NCBI GenBank assembly: GCA_029204225.1
Contig: CM055096.1
Coordinates: 61,052,957 to 61,116,956 of the forward strand
Direction: 5' to 3'
Length of the DNA: 64,000 nucleotides
From: Diphasiastrum complanatum
Lineage: Eukaryota > Streptophyta > Lycopodiopsida > Lycopodiales > Lycopodiaceae
Under the pieces are notes generated by a model. The model ran no database searches. It was not told where the DNA came from and was given only the letters and a program-made list of their open reading frames with translations. Shown one piece after another: positions 9,219 through 37,204 of this stretch. Position numbers and translations under genes: made by a program. Every line of letters begins with the position of its first letter. The first letter of the stretch is position 1.

Positions 9219-12200
9219 CACACAACATACATGTCTCATCACGATCAATCAATCATGCATGTTTCATCACGATCGATCATCAATCAATCTTGCCGCCTCT
9301 TAAACATCACTTGCGAGTTTGGGCAAAAGTTTATTTGCTTAAAAAGCATAGATCATTGTGATCAATCCATACATGTCCATAGATGCATCTCATCACTGCA
9401 TTCTTCCATCATCTTATCACTACCTCTCCAATATCTGCCTCTACTCCTCTTTATTGAAGGATGGTGGCCAATATCTGGCTCTACTCCTCTTGATTAAAGG
9501 ATGGGAAACCATCAATGTACAAATAGATCAAAGATTGAAGGATGGAAACCCATCAATGTACAACTTTCATATAGAATGATGGTAAAGCTAAAGAGTGTAG
9601 TAGAACTCATCAATGTACAAATAGATGAAATCACATAGAATGATCATGCCCATTGGCAAAGAGTAATTAAGCTAAAAAGTGTAGTAAAACATAAAATCCA
9701 TCTCTTCTTGAGACTTCCCTCATCCATTTGCTCATGCCTTTTGTGACAAAGTCCAGCTTTCTGTTTATTCGGGCTCTCTTGATGAAAATGAGTTAAATGT
9801 TAGATAATTGTGTCAATAAACTTGAGACCCATTTTATCTCTCTTTACGAAGTTTTATATTTAGCGTATAAACTTGAGACCCATTTTATCTCTCTTTACGA
9901 AGTTCTATATTTAGCGTATCCAACTTGCCACTTTACATCTTGATGGTCAAGCCACTACTTTGTGGCATGTTCATCACCAAAATCCTTCTCGAGAGACTTT
10001 GTACGACTGTCTTGCTTTTTGTTAACATTTATGTCACACTATGATTGATCCTCAGTGGCTTGTATGATGGTTTGATATTTTTCGGAGTTTATAGTATATT
10101 AATAATTTGGGAGCATATTTGACCCGCTTTCTAAGGCTTTGTTATCTCCTTTTTTAAATCTCCAAGAGGATGAGCTCATCTCTCGCTTTTGTTGTAGGTT
10201 GGTCCTTTGCGGTATGATTTTGCTTCTTTTTCACCTCATTAGTTGTCACATGCTTTTAGGATTTACTTCTACAACATAAGTACCTACTACAAAGATTTGC
10301 AACCGGTAGCTCTAAGAGATTTATGCGATATCGCATTTATTTAAAAGCTAGAAAATAATCATAAACCAGTTTTAGTACCTTGAAAGTTTGTTACAACCCT
10401 TCCTTGCAATACAAGTTCAATAGTTTGAATTATCTTTTACAATCCAGTCAACTAATGGTTACTTCCAAAGCTAAGCACGCAATAGTTCTATCATGTCATA
10501 CTCTATAAGTTGGGTAGAAAATTATCACATGAAGGATCTCAATGCTCATATCTTCGTAACCCAAAGGCAAAAATTTATTGAACATTAAAAAGAAAAGAAA
10601 AACAAAGCATCTCATTTTCAAATCAATAATGCTATACTGAATAAACATAGACCATACACATGTTTTTAGTTGACGTTAATAACTATTAAACAAAAAGCTT
10701 AATAGATACTCTTTTGATTCATTTTAATTTAACAATATCGTATTATGTTAATAATAGTGGTTCTTGTTGGCTTCAACTCAATCAAGTCACTAGTTTTATA
10801 ATATAGAGCCTGCTATTAAAACTCCAACTTATCTAGACTATGTTTGCCAAAGCAATGCATTCAATCCAATATATATATACATTATAAATGTGTCTTTGTT
10901 ATGCAAGAAACAAGCGACTAAAAATATCATGAACGATAATCACTTTCTACATAATATGTTTGCAAAAGCCAATATCTATTCAAGAAAACTTGAATAGTTG
11001 ACAAGGCCCAATTATCAATATGAACTACCAATGCAAAAAGTCAACTCAATAGCATTCAAGAAAAACAATTATCACCATTGACAAATGTCATAGCAAGATA
11101 AGGTTCAAGTATTCACTAAAAAAAACTTGATGGATAAAGGCCAATAGGAATCATGAAAAGGACCAAGTTGATTTGGCTCCAGGATGCTCGTCTTTGCAAT
11201 TGAAACAATACCATTTCCCAATAATAGTGAGTTGTCAATCACAACGAGGTGTATGGGTAGAGTTGTTTATTGCGACCAGCTAGGCACAAACTCGATTTCC
11301 AACAACTGCGAAGTGACATCTTAAGGGCTTGCCCCTCACATGGCATTGCCCAAATAGCATTGCTAGATTGTATATATATGATGTACATTACCGACCACTA
11401 GTTGCCTAACACATTGCAAAAAAAAAAATAGTGAGCTATTCAATTTTTTAATTCGTACATCTCACATATAGACAAGATTGACATTAGAGCCAAACTATAG
11501 GAATTGTCATCTCAATAACATGAGTGATTAAATTAAAATTTTCTAACAAATCTCGCAAGCCATCGTACATAGATGGTATTATCTTGATTTCTTGATTAAA
11601 TATAGGAAGCATATCAAAGGGAACCTCCAAGACCTCTGCTTTGTTTATTGGAAGTTGACTTATGTTTGAAGGAAGATTCTTCTAAAGCTTGAGCAAGTAG
11701 GGCACCTTCTCTCAATGCATATTAAAACTCTTCAAAGATATTGGGCTTTGTCAAGGGCAAAGGCCATTTTACTCTTATCTATAACGGTTGGGCAATCATG
11801 CACTTCATCATAAATGCAATCTAGATATGAATAGGATTGACCATGAAGACGCCTTAATCCTCAGTACTTTGAACACTCTTTATTGAATTCAACTCTTCTA
11901 TACCTAGGTATATTCATAGTCTTCGTGATATTGTATAAACATTTAAGTCGTCATAGACTAACTAATGGCTAGAGACCTCGCACATGATTGCCTATTATTT
12001 TTCTCTTAGTTTTTGTACAATTAATTCAATAAGATATATTTTTGCAGTGCTAGAATCCAAATACTTTGATATTTTTGAAGTTTCGACAAGTTTTGAAACT
12101 TCTAAAATTGAGATTTACTTAATTTTATGGAGTTTGACATTATCATTTTGCTTAGTTTTTTGGCGAAATCTTACAAACCATTATCTTTTGCCCAACCAAG

Positions 12201-13608
12201 TAAGGTGACCATTATCTTTCGACTTATCGCATCGCTCTAGAGTGAGCATTATCTCTTTACATAATACTCTAGAATTTAATATTACTTCTAACAAGATTAT
12301 GTAAGATTAAGTATTCCTAATATCATCTGGTTCAAACATGTACCCCGAAAAAATCCACCTACTAGATCAATTCTCTCCCCCCCTATGGGGTTTCTTGGGT
12401 TTTAATGTCATCCATTTACGAGAATGTTTCCATCAATTAGGACTACCTCAAAAATATTTGTTTCCAACTGATTTTGAATCTTCAGCTCTGTAGCTTTGCA
12501 TGCTAGACCATGACTTTGTCACTTCCAGCTAAAAGCCAACTTTGTGGTCGACAGCAATATGCAAGCCCGAAGCTAAGACTTCACCTACTTTAATTAACAT
12601 ATATGGATTAGTCTTTGGCACGAGTTCCAAAACATTGCTGAACTCAAAACTGCCTGAATTTACTGCTTAAGCTACATTATTTCAAGAATCTATGCAAATA
12701 AAAAGAAGCAAAAAAGTTCACAAAAAACATGACTTGTAAAAATTTTAATAAAATTACTTTTGTAGAAAATATAAAGCACAAACTGGGTTCTAATCCACCA
12801 GCCCTAAGCTGGCTACAGAAGTCCACCCGAAAGTTCTAGGAGAATAAGTGGAATGACACGTTTTTTATATGTTTTTTGAATGAACAATGATTGATAGGTT
12901 GGCAACTAGAACTTTATGGAAAATCATAGGTCAGTATTATTTCGTAACTTTCACTTTCAATACAAACACCGAACAAATGTCCAATATTCCAATTATTGAT
13001 GACTACAATTTGAAAGAGTGTGAAGGCCTCCTCACTATGCTTTTGGACCTGCAAAAGTGGTCCCCCTAGAATTTCACAAATTGTACTGGTATTTGCCAGT
13101 TTGTGCACTTACATCACTTCAATCTGACAGACATTCATTTGAGAGTACATGCAAAAATCAACTTCAGAAAATCATGCTACAATTTGTGATTCAAGATATG
13201 CATGAGCATGCCTTTCTAAGGTTTGCAAACATTCTATCGTCAAGCACAATGGCAACCAAGATAATAGAGAATATTATGGTGACCCAAACGTATTGCATAC
13301 AATACCTTGAGCAAAAAGACAACAAAGTTCACGAATAATATCCTTGTGTAGGTTACTGATATTTATATAGATTAATTACAACTATAATCAACTTGGTGGT
13401 TCAGATGACAAAAGTAATACGACAAAATTTCCACGGAAAGATTATTCAATACTGAAATTGCTCATAAAGCACCTAGAATCCCAGTGTGTTGGGGTTGCCA
13501 ACCTCTACAAGAATGCACAATGCCTCCATTTAATAAAAAAACAGCGAGTTACCATACAAGCATTTATAAGCTACAAAATTTCTGGAATATCTATGATACA
13601 GTTGCCAC
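9219..13608. other. AT-rich intergenic region, no gene recognised
   Basis: Mostly AT-rich sequence with many stops in all frames. Imperfect local duplications occur at 9424-9560 (an AATATCTGNCTCTACTCCTC word with AAGGATGG) and an exact-looking tandem at 9816-9917. Around 9925-10020 one frame reads LATLHLDGQATTLWHVHH, which resembles the core of a gypsy gag; this is too short to call. The 3' end of the RPB2 transcript must lie in the last few hundred bases. Confidence 0.6.
9816..9917 (+). repeat. 51-bp tandem duplication
   Basis: Two adjacent copies of a 51-bp unit (9816-9866 and 9867-9917) beginning ATAAACTTGAGACCC and ending ATATTTAGCGT. They differ at a single position (TTTTATAT versus TTCTATAT), so the duplication is recent. 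Confidence 0.95.
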
Positions 13609-28954
<15,346 letters not shown>

Positions 28955-30082
28955 ACTCGTAGTTCTTTCAAACTCCTCAAATCAACTCAATCAAAGCGCT
29001 CAGGCCAACGGCAAGTGCGTCTTGGTTATTTTGCAAAACCCTAAGTGCAAACCGACTTCGGTGCACTGTTGCCGGTTGCAGAAAGCTAACACGCAAGTTT
29101 TTGTTATTTGGTTTGTGTCATGCAGTGATCAACAAAGCTGCTGAATACGTACCTATCTCCTCCTTCCTATGCTGCTCGCGTCCTGGCTTTAAATGCTGAT
29201 AATATATGTAGGCGTCAGGAAATTGTGAGTTTTTTCGGAGAGGAGAGCTCAAGGTGGCTTGGCTGCGTCTTCTCCTTCAAAATGAACGCGAAGCCAAATT
29301 TTGCCTATATAGTATATTTCTCGCATTTGGGCTCGTAGGAGATCGCCCTCCAAGGGCACTCGGTGCACCCCAAGGTGGAAGGTCTTTTGGAGAGAATGCC
29401 CCTAGGAGTCATCTTTGTCGTAATTTTTTATCTTACTTTTTGTTTCAATCTTTTCTGTCTTAATTTGTTTTTACACGCACCTTTCTGGCAGAAGGTGTGT
29501 GTAAAAAAAAATTGCCATAAATTTTTTGCTCACACAGATTTCACTGTGGGACGGGACGCAGCAACGTTCTCTTCATTAAAAAGTCAAAATAGAGATTATG
29601 TGGGGAGGAAGGCTCGAGAGCAGGGGCCTTCCCTTAATAATGACATGTGCAAAGATTTTTTATTATCAGGTTTTTTTTTTGGATTTTTTTTCAAGGCTTT
29701 TTGTATTTGGGAAAAAAAAATTCAAACTTTTTTTTTCTGGATTTTTTTTCACATGCTTTTTTGTGGATTTCTATTTTCTTTTCTTTTCTTTTTTTAGAAA
29801 AAGAAATTTAGAATTTTTTGTTATCCCAAAAAAATTCAAATTTTTTTTATGGAATGTACGTGCACTGTGGCAGCACGTCATTGGCTGTCTGTCCACTTGA
29901 AAAATTATGACAAAATTGCTCACAAAAATAATGGTTCTATAGTGACATGAAAATTATGCTTCTTTTGGAAGTGCCTCCAAATACAAAGAAAATATGAGCA
30001 CTTGGCATTACATGGGGGAAAGTCTGTGTACTAAGCAGGTGCAGGTGTGTTTTTTCATATAGAATCCCAGTTTTGAGAGGGC
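28955..30082. other. NRPB2 upstream region and T-rich flank
   Basis: The first 250-300 bp contain the presumed 5' untranslated region and promoter of NRPB2; no clear TATA box at a convincing distance was seen. From about 29250 the sequence becomes irregular, with long T runs (29660-29860) on the plus strand. The word AAGGTG(T/C)(G/A)TGTAAAAAAAAA occurs here (about 29494) and again at about 30234, suggesting two copies of an unclassified repeat. Confidence 0.5.
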
Positions 30083-30169
30083 AAAGGTCACCTTCCAAGG
30101 TCTTTCCACCGACGTCGATAGGCCTAGGCAAGCCCTTCCCATGGCGGAACGGCCAAGGAGGTGACCTTC
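30083..30169. repeat. Short inverted repeat
   Basis: AAAGGTCACCTTCCAAGG (30083-30100) is nearly the reverse complement of CCAAGGAGGTGACCTTCC (30152-30169). The two could form a stem of about 16 bp with a 50-nt loop. No flanking T run or gene suggests a function. Confidence 0.6.
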
Positions 30170-31114
<945 letters not shown>

Positions 31115-31623
31115 GTCCCCAAGACCTCCAATCTGGAATGAGCGCCAAGAACACAATAAGGGAGTGCAGTGGACGAAACCATCCCAACCAAACCTAGATC
31201 GTCCGATCTAGCCCCCGAGCACTAGGGAGTATGGCACATCACAATGATAGTAAGCGCTTACCAATCCGACAGCATAACGGCCGCAGACTCTCAATGATTC
31301 CCATGGACACGGGTGAGGGTATATAGAGAGTAGCACCCACCCCGTCTGCCCATGCACAGAATCCACATGTAAGCATGCTATTAACCCATGCCTAACTCCC
31401 TTGCATGTCCACTGCATGTAGGTACCCCTAACCCACAATAGTAAATACCCATGCATAGGCACAGTGCAGGTACATCCTATCTCACACTAGGATGCAACAC
31501 ACATGCCTATACTGCATGTAAGCATAGCCCATGGTCCTACTCAACTATTATCCGGATTAGGCTTGGCCCCTACTTCTAAGACAGCCCCTAGTGGTACAAA
31601 CCCCCATTAGGGTCGTAACGTAC

Positions 31624-31635
31624 TTCCCCCCTTAT
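31624..31635 (-). other. Polypurine tract of the gypsy chromovirus
   Basis: On the minus strand AAGGGGGGAAGT lies just after the chromodomain stop and just before LTR-like sequence containing GTTACGACC. This is where plus-strand DNA synthesis would be primed. Confidence 0.7.
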
Positions 31636-31648
31636 TTTAGTTATGTCC

Positions 31649-32059
31649 TCAAAACTCAAAGTCCCGGAAACTCTTCTTTATATGACCTTCTAGTTCCCAT
31701 GAATCCTCATCATCAGAATATCCTTTCCAACGAACCAGATGCTCAATAACATCCCGATTTCGCAATCGCTTGGATCTTGTATCAAGAATCTTTTCATGTT
31801 CTAAAGGAATCCTCTCGGATAAGTCCTCAAATGAATCTAGATTAGTACCAGAACCAACATGATCTACCTCATGTAAACTCATCTTCAGACGACTTACATG
31901 AAACAGGGGATGAGCCTTGATTCCCTCTGGTAACTCTAATCGGTAAGCTAAAGGTCCAATCTTTTTCAAGATTTTATATGGTCCATTGTACCTAGCAAAC
32001 AGTTTGTAATGCTTCCCAGTGCGCATTACCTTAGAATCCTTCGGAATTCTAAGATACAC
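31649..32059 (-). pseudogene. GPY module and chromodomain of the gypsy polyprotein
   Basis: An open 136-codon frame. The first part has KHYKLFARYNGPYKILKKIG and PEGIKAHPLFHVSRLK, the C-terminal integrase GPY module. The second part has PLEHEKILDTRSKRLRNRDV then EHLVRWKGYSDDEDSWE, a chromodomain that tethers integration to marked chromatin. It ends RDFEF with a stop just before the purine tract. This is the best preserved piece of the element. Confidence 0.93.
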
Positions 32060-32149
32060 CCAATCCCCAACTTGAAACTCTCGAGGCGATCTTTTCAGAT
32101 TAGCAAAATGTCTTACCCGATCCTAGGCACTTAGAACATTTTCACGTGC

Positions 32150-32825
32150 TAACTATAACATTTCTTGCATTTTACACAAGAAATCCGCTACTTTCTGAAC
32201 TTTAATTGACTTAGTTTCAACTGTTATCGAAGATCTAGGCTGGAATCCATACATAAGCATAAACGGACTATACCCAATAGCCGAAGTGCTTAATACTGTT
32301 ATAAGCAAACTCAATCGATGGAAGATACCTTTCCCACTAAGATTGCCTGAGTGAAACATATGCATGAAGCATTTGTTCTATTGTTTGATTGGTCCTCTCC
32401 GTCTGACCATCGGATTCCGGATGATCAATCGAGCCCATGCTCAGAGACGTCTCAAGCTTTTCAAACACTGTCATCCAAAATCGACCTGTAAACTAAGAAT
32501 CCCAATCACTAACAATGCTAGATGGCAACCCATATAATCTGAACAAACATTCAACAAAAACTTGAGCTAATTCATGCTCTTTGACTGTAGTCTTTACCGG
32601 AATAAACGTAGCCAATTTTGTTAACCGATCAACTAGGATCCAAATTGCATCATTCTATTTATTTGTCCTCGGTAAACCAACTACAAAATTCATTGGAATA
32701 CTATCCCACCATTTAGAAGGAATATCCAACAGATGCAACAGTCCACCAGCCTTTAAGCTCTCAACTTTATTCTGCTGGCACTGATCACAATTCACCCTTT
32801 CAAGCCTAATGAATTGTTTCGAGTT
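32150..32825 (-). pseudogene. gypsy integrase core, interrupted
   Basis: Visible in order: CDQCQQNK (second half of the HHCC finger), PSKWWDSIPMNFVVGLP, DAIWILVDRLTKLATFIPVK, GLPSSIVSD, HPESDGQTERTNQTIEQML and GYSPFMLMYGFQP. The first catalytic Asp of the family motif MDFI.GLP is Asn here, and several stops fall between the blocks. The core is therefore inactive. Confidence 0.88.
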
Positions 32826-32948
32826 AGACGCAACATTTTAGAGAGAGAAGTAAATGTACTATTTGATTCGGAAAAAACTCACAACTTTTTAAATGCTCGG
32901 CTTGTGCAGAAGCTTCGGGTGTCCACCATGGCTAGCGATCATTGTTAT

Positions 32949-33672
32949 TGTTGGAGGGTTTGCGGATCTTGAGGCAACCCTAACCCTAGTTAATAAGTGA
33001 GAGGGATTTGTCACATGCGTGTGTAAGTCCAACCCGATTATCACATAGTTATTTGATAATTAGGAAGTCAATAAAAGGACTTTGGGCCTTTTTGCGGGAC
33101 TTTTAATGTCGCAGGGCCTAAATGTAGTGAATAAAGTTGGGTTTCCCTCCAATTTTGGATGGTTCCCACTCTTTTTTAAATTTGAGTAGTTAGGGAGGCA
33201 GAAATGGACCAATAGGATTCAGAGGCCAGGGTCCTCCTCTTTACTATAAAAAGGGACCAACTCGAGTTTAATACACATGTACATATCTTCATTTCAATAA
33301 AGCACATTGGTTCTCTTGTGAAATGGATTCATGAATGTCCTTGCTCTCTATCACTTTTCCTCCATCTCTCATGCTTTCTTTGGATCTGATTGTATTTGGG
33401 ATTGCAAGTTTTTATACTTTTTATGAAAGAGAAAGGGAGAGAGAGAAAGAGTAAGCTATCTTCATTGTGGATCTCAGTGTTAATGATTGTAGTGTTAATG
33501 TTTAGTGTAAATGGATATTAGAGTTAGATGTGATCTTCCATTCATATTAAAATCTGAATTATGCTATCGCTCTCATGGGAACTAACCTACGCGTGACAAC
33601 TAACTTCATCTCCTTGATGCTAGATTGATTAGATCTTGGGTTGAGGATAGGTAAGGAAAGAAACCCACTACA
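32949..33672 (+). repeat. LTR A (inverted extra LTR)
   Basis: Begins TGTTGGAGGGTTTGCGGATC and ends CCCACTACA. It carries the AACCCTAACCCTAG telo-box-like word near its start, a TATAAAAAG box at about 33245, and an AATAAAG word at 33296. It faces LTR B head to head. It is followed by ATTTTGGTGTCGT, the beginning of a primer-binding site. Confidence 0.93.
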
Positions 33673-33685
33673 ATTTTGGTGTCGT
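33673..33685 (+). other. 13-bp palindrome centre resembling a primer-binding site start
   Basis: ATTTTGGTGTCGT separates the U5 ends of LTRs A and B. It corresponds to the ATTTTGGCACCGT that follows LTR C, differing at three adjacent positions. TGGTGTCGT also matches TGGCGCCGT (complement of the plant tRNA-Asp 3' end) apart from two C-to-T changes. Confidence 0.75.
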
Positions 33686-34408
33686 TGTAGTGGGTTTCTT
33701 TCCTTGCCTATCCTCAACCCAATATCTAATCAATCTAGCATCAAGGAGATGAATTTAGTTGTCACGCGTAGGTTCGTTCCCATGAGAGCGATAGCATAAT
33801 TCATATTTTAACATGAATGGAAGATCACATCTAACTCTAACATCCATTTACACTAAACATTTACACTACAATCATTAACACTGAGATCCACAATGAAGAT
33901 AGCTTACGCTTTCTCTCTCTCCCTTTCTCTTTCATAAAAAGTATAAAAACTTGCAATCCCAAATACAATCAGATCCAAGAATTAACAAATCCAAAGAAAG
34001 CATGAGAGATGGAGGAAAAGTGATAGAGAGCAAGGACATTCATAAATCCATTTCACAAGAGAACCAATCTGCTTTATTGAAATGAAGATATGTACATGTG
34101 TAAAAACTCGAGTTGGTCCCTTTTTATAATAGAGAGGAGGACCCTAGCCTCTAAAACCTATTGGTCCATTTCTGCCTCCCTAACTATTCAAATTTAAAAA
34201 AGAGTAGGAACCATCCAAAATTGGAGAGAAACCAAAATTTATTCACTAACTTGACATTTAGGCCCTGCGACATTAAAGGTCCCGCAAAAAGGCTAATTAT
34301 CAAATAACTATGTGATCATCGAGTTGGACTTACACACGCATGGTGCCAAATCCCTCTCACTTATTAACTAGGGTTAGGGTTGCCTCGGGATCCGCAAATC
34401 CTCCAACA
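33686..34408 (-). repeat. LTR B (3' LTR of the internal region)
   Basis: Reads on the minus strand from TGTTGGAGG (34408) to CCCACTACA (33686). It is closely similar to A and C, but lacks about 20 bp around 34290 that both others have. A polypurine tract precedes it directly, which marks it as the 3' LTR. Confidence 0.93.
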
Positions 34409-34424
34409 GTATCCCCCACCAAAA
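34409..34424 (-). other. Polypurine tract next to LTR B
   Basis: On the minus strand TTTTGGTGGGGGATAC lies immediately before the TGTTGG of LTR B. This is the expected plus-strand primer position and confirms orientation. Confidence 0.8.
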
Positions 34425-35200
34425 CTGGTGGCAGTCCCACAACACCTGCAAGATGCAGTTACTATGGGCTTTTATTTGCATCACGTCGAATCTTTATTAA
34501 ATAATACTGCACCTTCTCCATGAAATCGAGTCGGGCAGTGTTGAAATCTAAGTTGTGTGACAAAAAACAATGACAGGCTCTGACGATCCACTTTGAAGTC
34601 GTCCAGGCTGTAAATCGAGATTCCCAGGAGCCTCCCATCATTGCAGCACGAAAATATAATCTGGCCACCGGTAGCTAATCCGTAATACTATATGACGCCA
34701 TTGGCTTATTCAAATCAAATGCCAATGTGGGAAGGCAATCATCCCATCACGTTGCAACGGGCGTCAATAGAGTGAGATCTTTTGCGAACAACGTTGATTG
34801 CTTGATTGTTGGATAGGAAGAGTGGATATACTCCCACTAGTATGCTTGTAGGGCTCGATGGAAGTCTACTAAGATCTCTCAGCTATAAGGTTGATGGATG
34901 ATTGGCCAGTTCGGCGTATGGATTGTAATTTTGTCCATACGGTGGATCTAGATATTAAAACTCGGTGAACAATTCTAACACAATTTGTGCAAAAAATGAC
35001 CAAAAGTATAATTTCCCAAGTCATTTCCTCATAAAGATCCGACTACTTTCTGATCTGATGATATTTCTAACTTTTGCTCATCAGTCTTTTTTCATTTTTC
35101 TCAGCCTTTTTTTTTTTTCATATTGTCTTTTTTCAAAAGAAATTATCAATTAAGTAGTAAAAACAAGAAATTGAAAAACAAATAAAAATACTAAATCATT
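34425..35200 (-). other. Post-integrase spacer of the inserted element
   Basis: Between the integrase end and the polypurine tract there is no recognisable domain on either strand. T-rich patches lie at 35085-35135. It could be remains of an additional ORF, but nothing supports that. Confidence 0.5.
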
Positions 35201-37165
35201 TGGATCATGCTTGCTGAACTGGCAAAGCAGGTTGTCAAAACTTGCATAATCGGCTGCCATTCACGAGAGTATCAAAGCGTTTTCTATCCAAGTGTTCAAG
35301 AATCATTGCTCCATAGTTCAGAATTTTCTTTACTTCATATGGGCCTTCACCGGTACACTTCAATTTTCCCTTGATCAGCTTGGTTTTAACATCAGGGCTA
35401 GATCTCCTTCTTTCAGATCCTTTTTCTGTAGTCGACGATCATGCCATGCCTTATAGTGGGCTTTCTCTGTTTCTAATGCATGGACTGCCATCAATCTTGT
35501 TTCACACAATTTGGGCAAAGCTTCATGACGTACTTGTAAAGATTTATCATCATTTAGCCACTCTATTGCTGCAATGCGTAAAGATGGTATTCATAATTCA
35601 ATCAACATGATGGCATCTTGACATAAACAAGTTGAAAGGGTGTTTGATTTGTATTACTCTTGTAAGCGGTTCTGAATGTCGACAATGTTGCATGCAGTTT
35701 ATGTTCCCAATCAGACCGACTTGCTTCAATTGTTTTCGTCATAATAGTGCAAAGAATCTTATTGGAAGATTCAGCTTGGCCATTCTCTCTGAAATAATAT
35801 GGAGTACTAAATCGGTGTATAACAAAAAAAATCTTCTAATAAGCACTTTATCGTTTGATTAACAAAGTGTGTACCCCGGTCACTGACAATCTGGATCGGA
35901 CATCCAAATCTGATAATAATATTTTCACAGAGAAACTTGGCCATAATTTTCGCATCAGCAACTTTGACAGCTTTGGTTCAACCCACTTGGTCATATAATC
36001 AGTTGCTACGATAATGTATCGGGCCTAAGATCCTCTCACGGCAGGATGAATATGGCCAATATAATCTAGGCCCCATTTTTTAAATGGCACTTACAATAAA
36101 ACCAGATGTAAGGGTTCATAGTTCTGTCTAGTAGGACGTCATGCTTGCTGGCAAACATCACATGTCTGAATATAATTTTCTGTGTCCTTATGAAGTGTAG
36201 GCCACCAACAACCTGATTGCAAAAGTTTGCGAACAATAATATCCGTAGAGAAGTGTCCTTCCGCCCATGCCATCATGTGAAAACATGATTAAATCTGATA
36301 TTTCGTATGGTAATACACATCTACGTAGAATATTGTCTGATCCACGACGATACAACTGTCTTGCAATCAATTGACTTTTGTCAAAGAGTCATTCGGTTGT
36401 CCTAGCATCAAGTACTCAACAATATCCACTGCCCACTCAGGCACTGCTTCTATATAGAATAATGCAGCATATGGTAATTCATCATCCACTTAAGTATTAA
36501 CTGGTGCAGATTCAATTCGCGAAACGTGGTCGGCAAGATAATGTTGCTTTCCCTTACGAACCACAATTCGAAAGTCAAATTCAGTCAATAATAGTAACCA
36601 TCTTGCAATACGTCATGTATTGCATGTCTTGTTTACCAAGTAAAGTAACGGCTGGTGATCCGTATAAAATGCAAAGTGCGTTTCCATGAGGTAATGTCAA
36701 AATTTTTGTATAGAAAAAATCATGGCTAACGCTTCACGTTCTGTTGTAGAATAGTTCTTTTCTGAGTCTGTAAGCTGTCTGCTTGCAAATCGTATCGGAT
36801 ATTCCTTCTTATAGTCACCTGGCGTGTCAAAACTGATCCAATTGCATATTTTGAGACATCAGTGTGAACGTGAAATTCAATCGTCCAATCTAGAAAAGTA
36901 TCGGTGCTGAAGTTAATGTTTTTTTTTTTATTTTTCAAAGGCTTCTAACGTCTCTACTGCCCAAAAAAGAACAATAGTCAGTTTGTATATAGGTCTTGCC
37001 AAATCCGCAAAGAAGATAATAAAAATTCGGTAGTTTTGCATGACCCATAAATACATAAACTCCACGAATTGTTGTTGGCGGTGGCAATTCCACAATAACC
37101 TTGATTTTGGAATAATCTGTGGCAATGCCATGTCTTGATATCACGTCGTGATTCCAGTTGACAAT
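35200..37165 (-). pseudogene. RT end, RNase H and integrase of the inserted gypsy element
   Basis: Minus-strand reading with frequent frame changes. The RT end has SRHGIATDYSKIKVIVELPP. RNase H has IEFHVHTDVSKYAIGSVLT with the catalytic Asp in VHTD. The decayed RNase H tail reads RIVVRKGKQHYLADHVSRI. The integrase has HKDTENYIQTCDVCQQA (zinc finger), KKWGLDYIGHIHPA, YIIVATDYMTKWVEPK and ENGQAESSNKILCTIMTKTI. Fingers and palm of the RT, including the catalytic box, are absent. The match in style to the pol at 43.5-46 kb shows the two belong to related lineages. Confidence 0.85.
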
Positions 37166-37204
37166 ATTGGTTTGAGAGTCGTAACGAACTCCCCAATTTT
37201 TTAC

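Noticed and set aside
9925-10250. Possible gypsy gag remnant (LATLHLDGQATTLWHVHH)
   Set aside because: Only about 30 codons resemble the gag core, with stops on both sides; too little to call an element.
12887-13338. Two overlapping plus-strand frames downstream of NRPB2
   Set aside because: No motif, no splice context, and they overlap the likely 3' end of NRPB2 on the other strand.
33200-34100. Large inverted repeat as a hairpin RNA gene or an origin
   Set aside because: Explained fully by two head-to-head LTRs with identifiable ends, spacer and target duplication.
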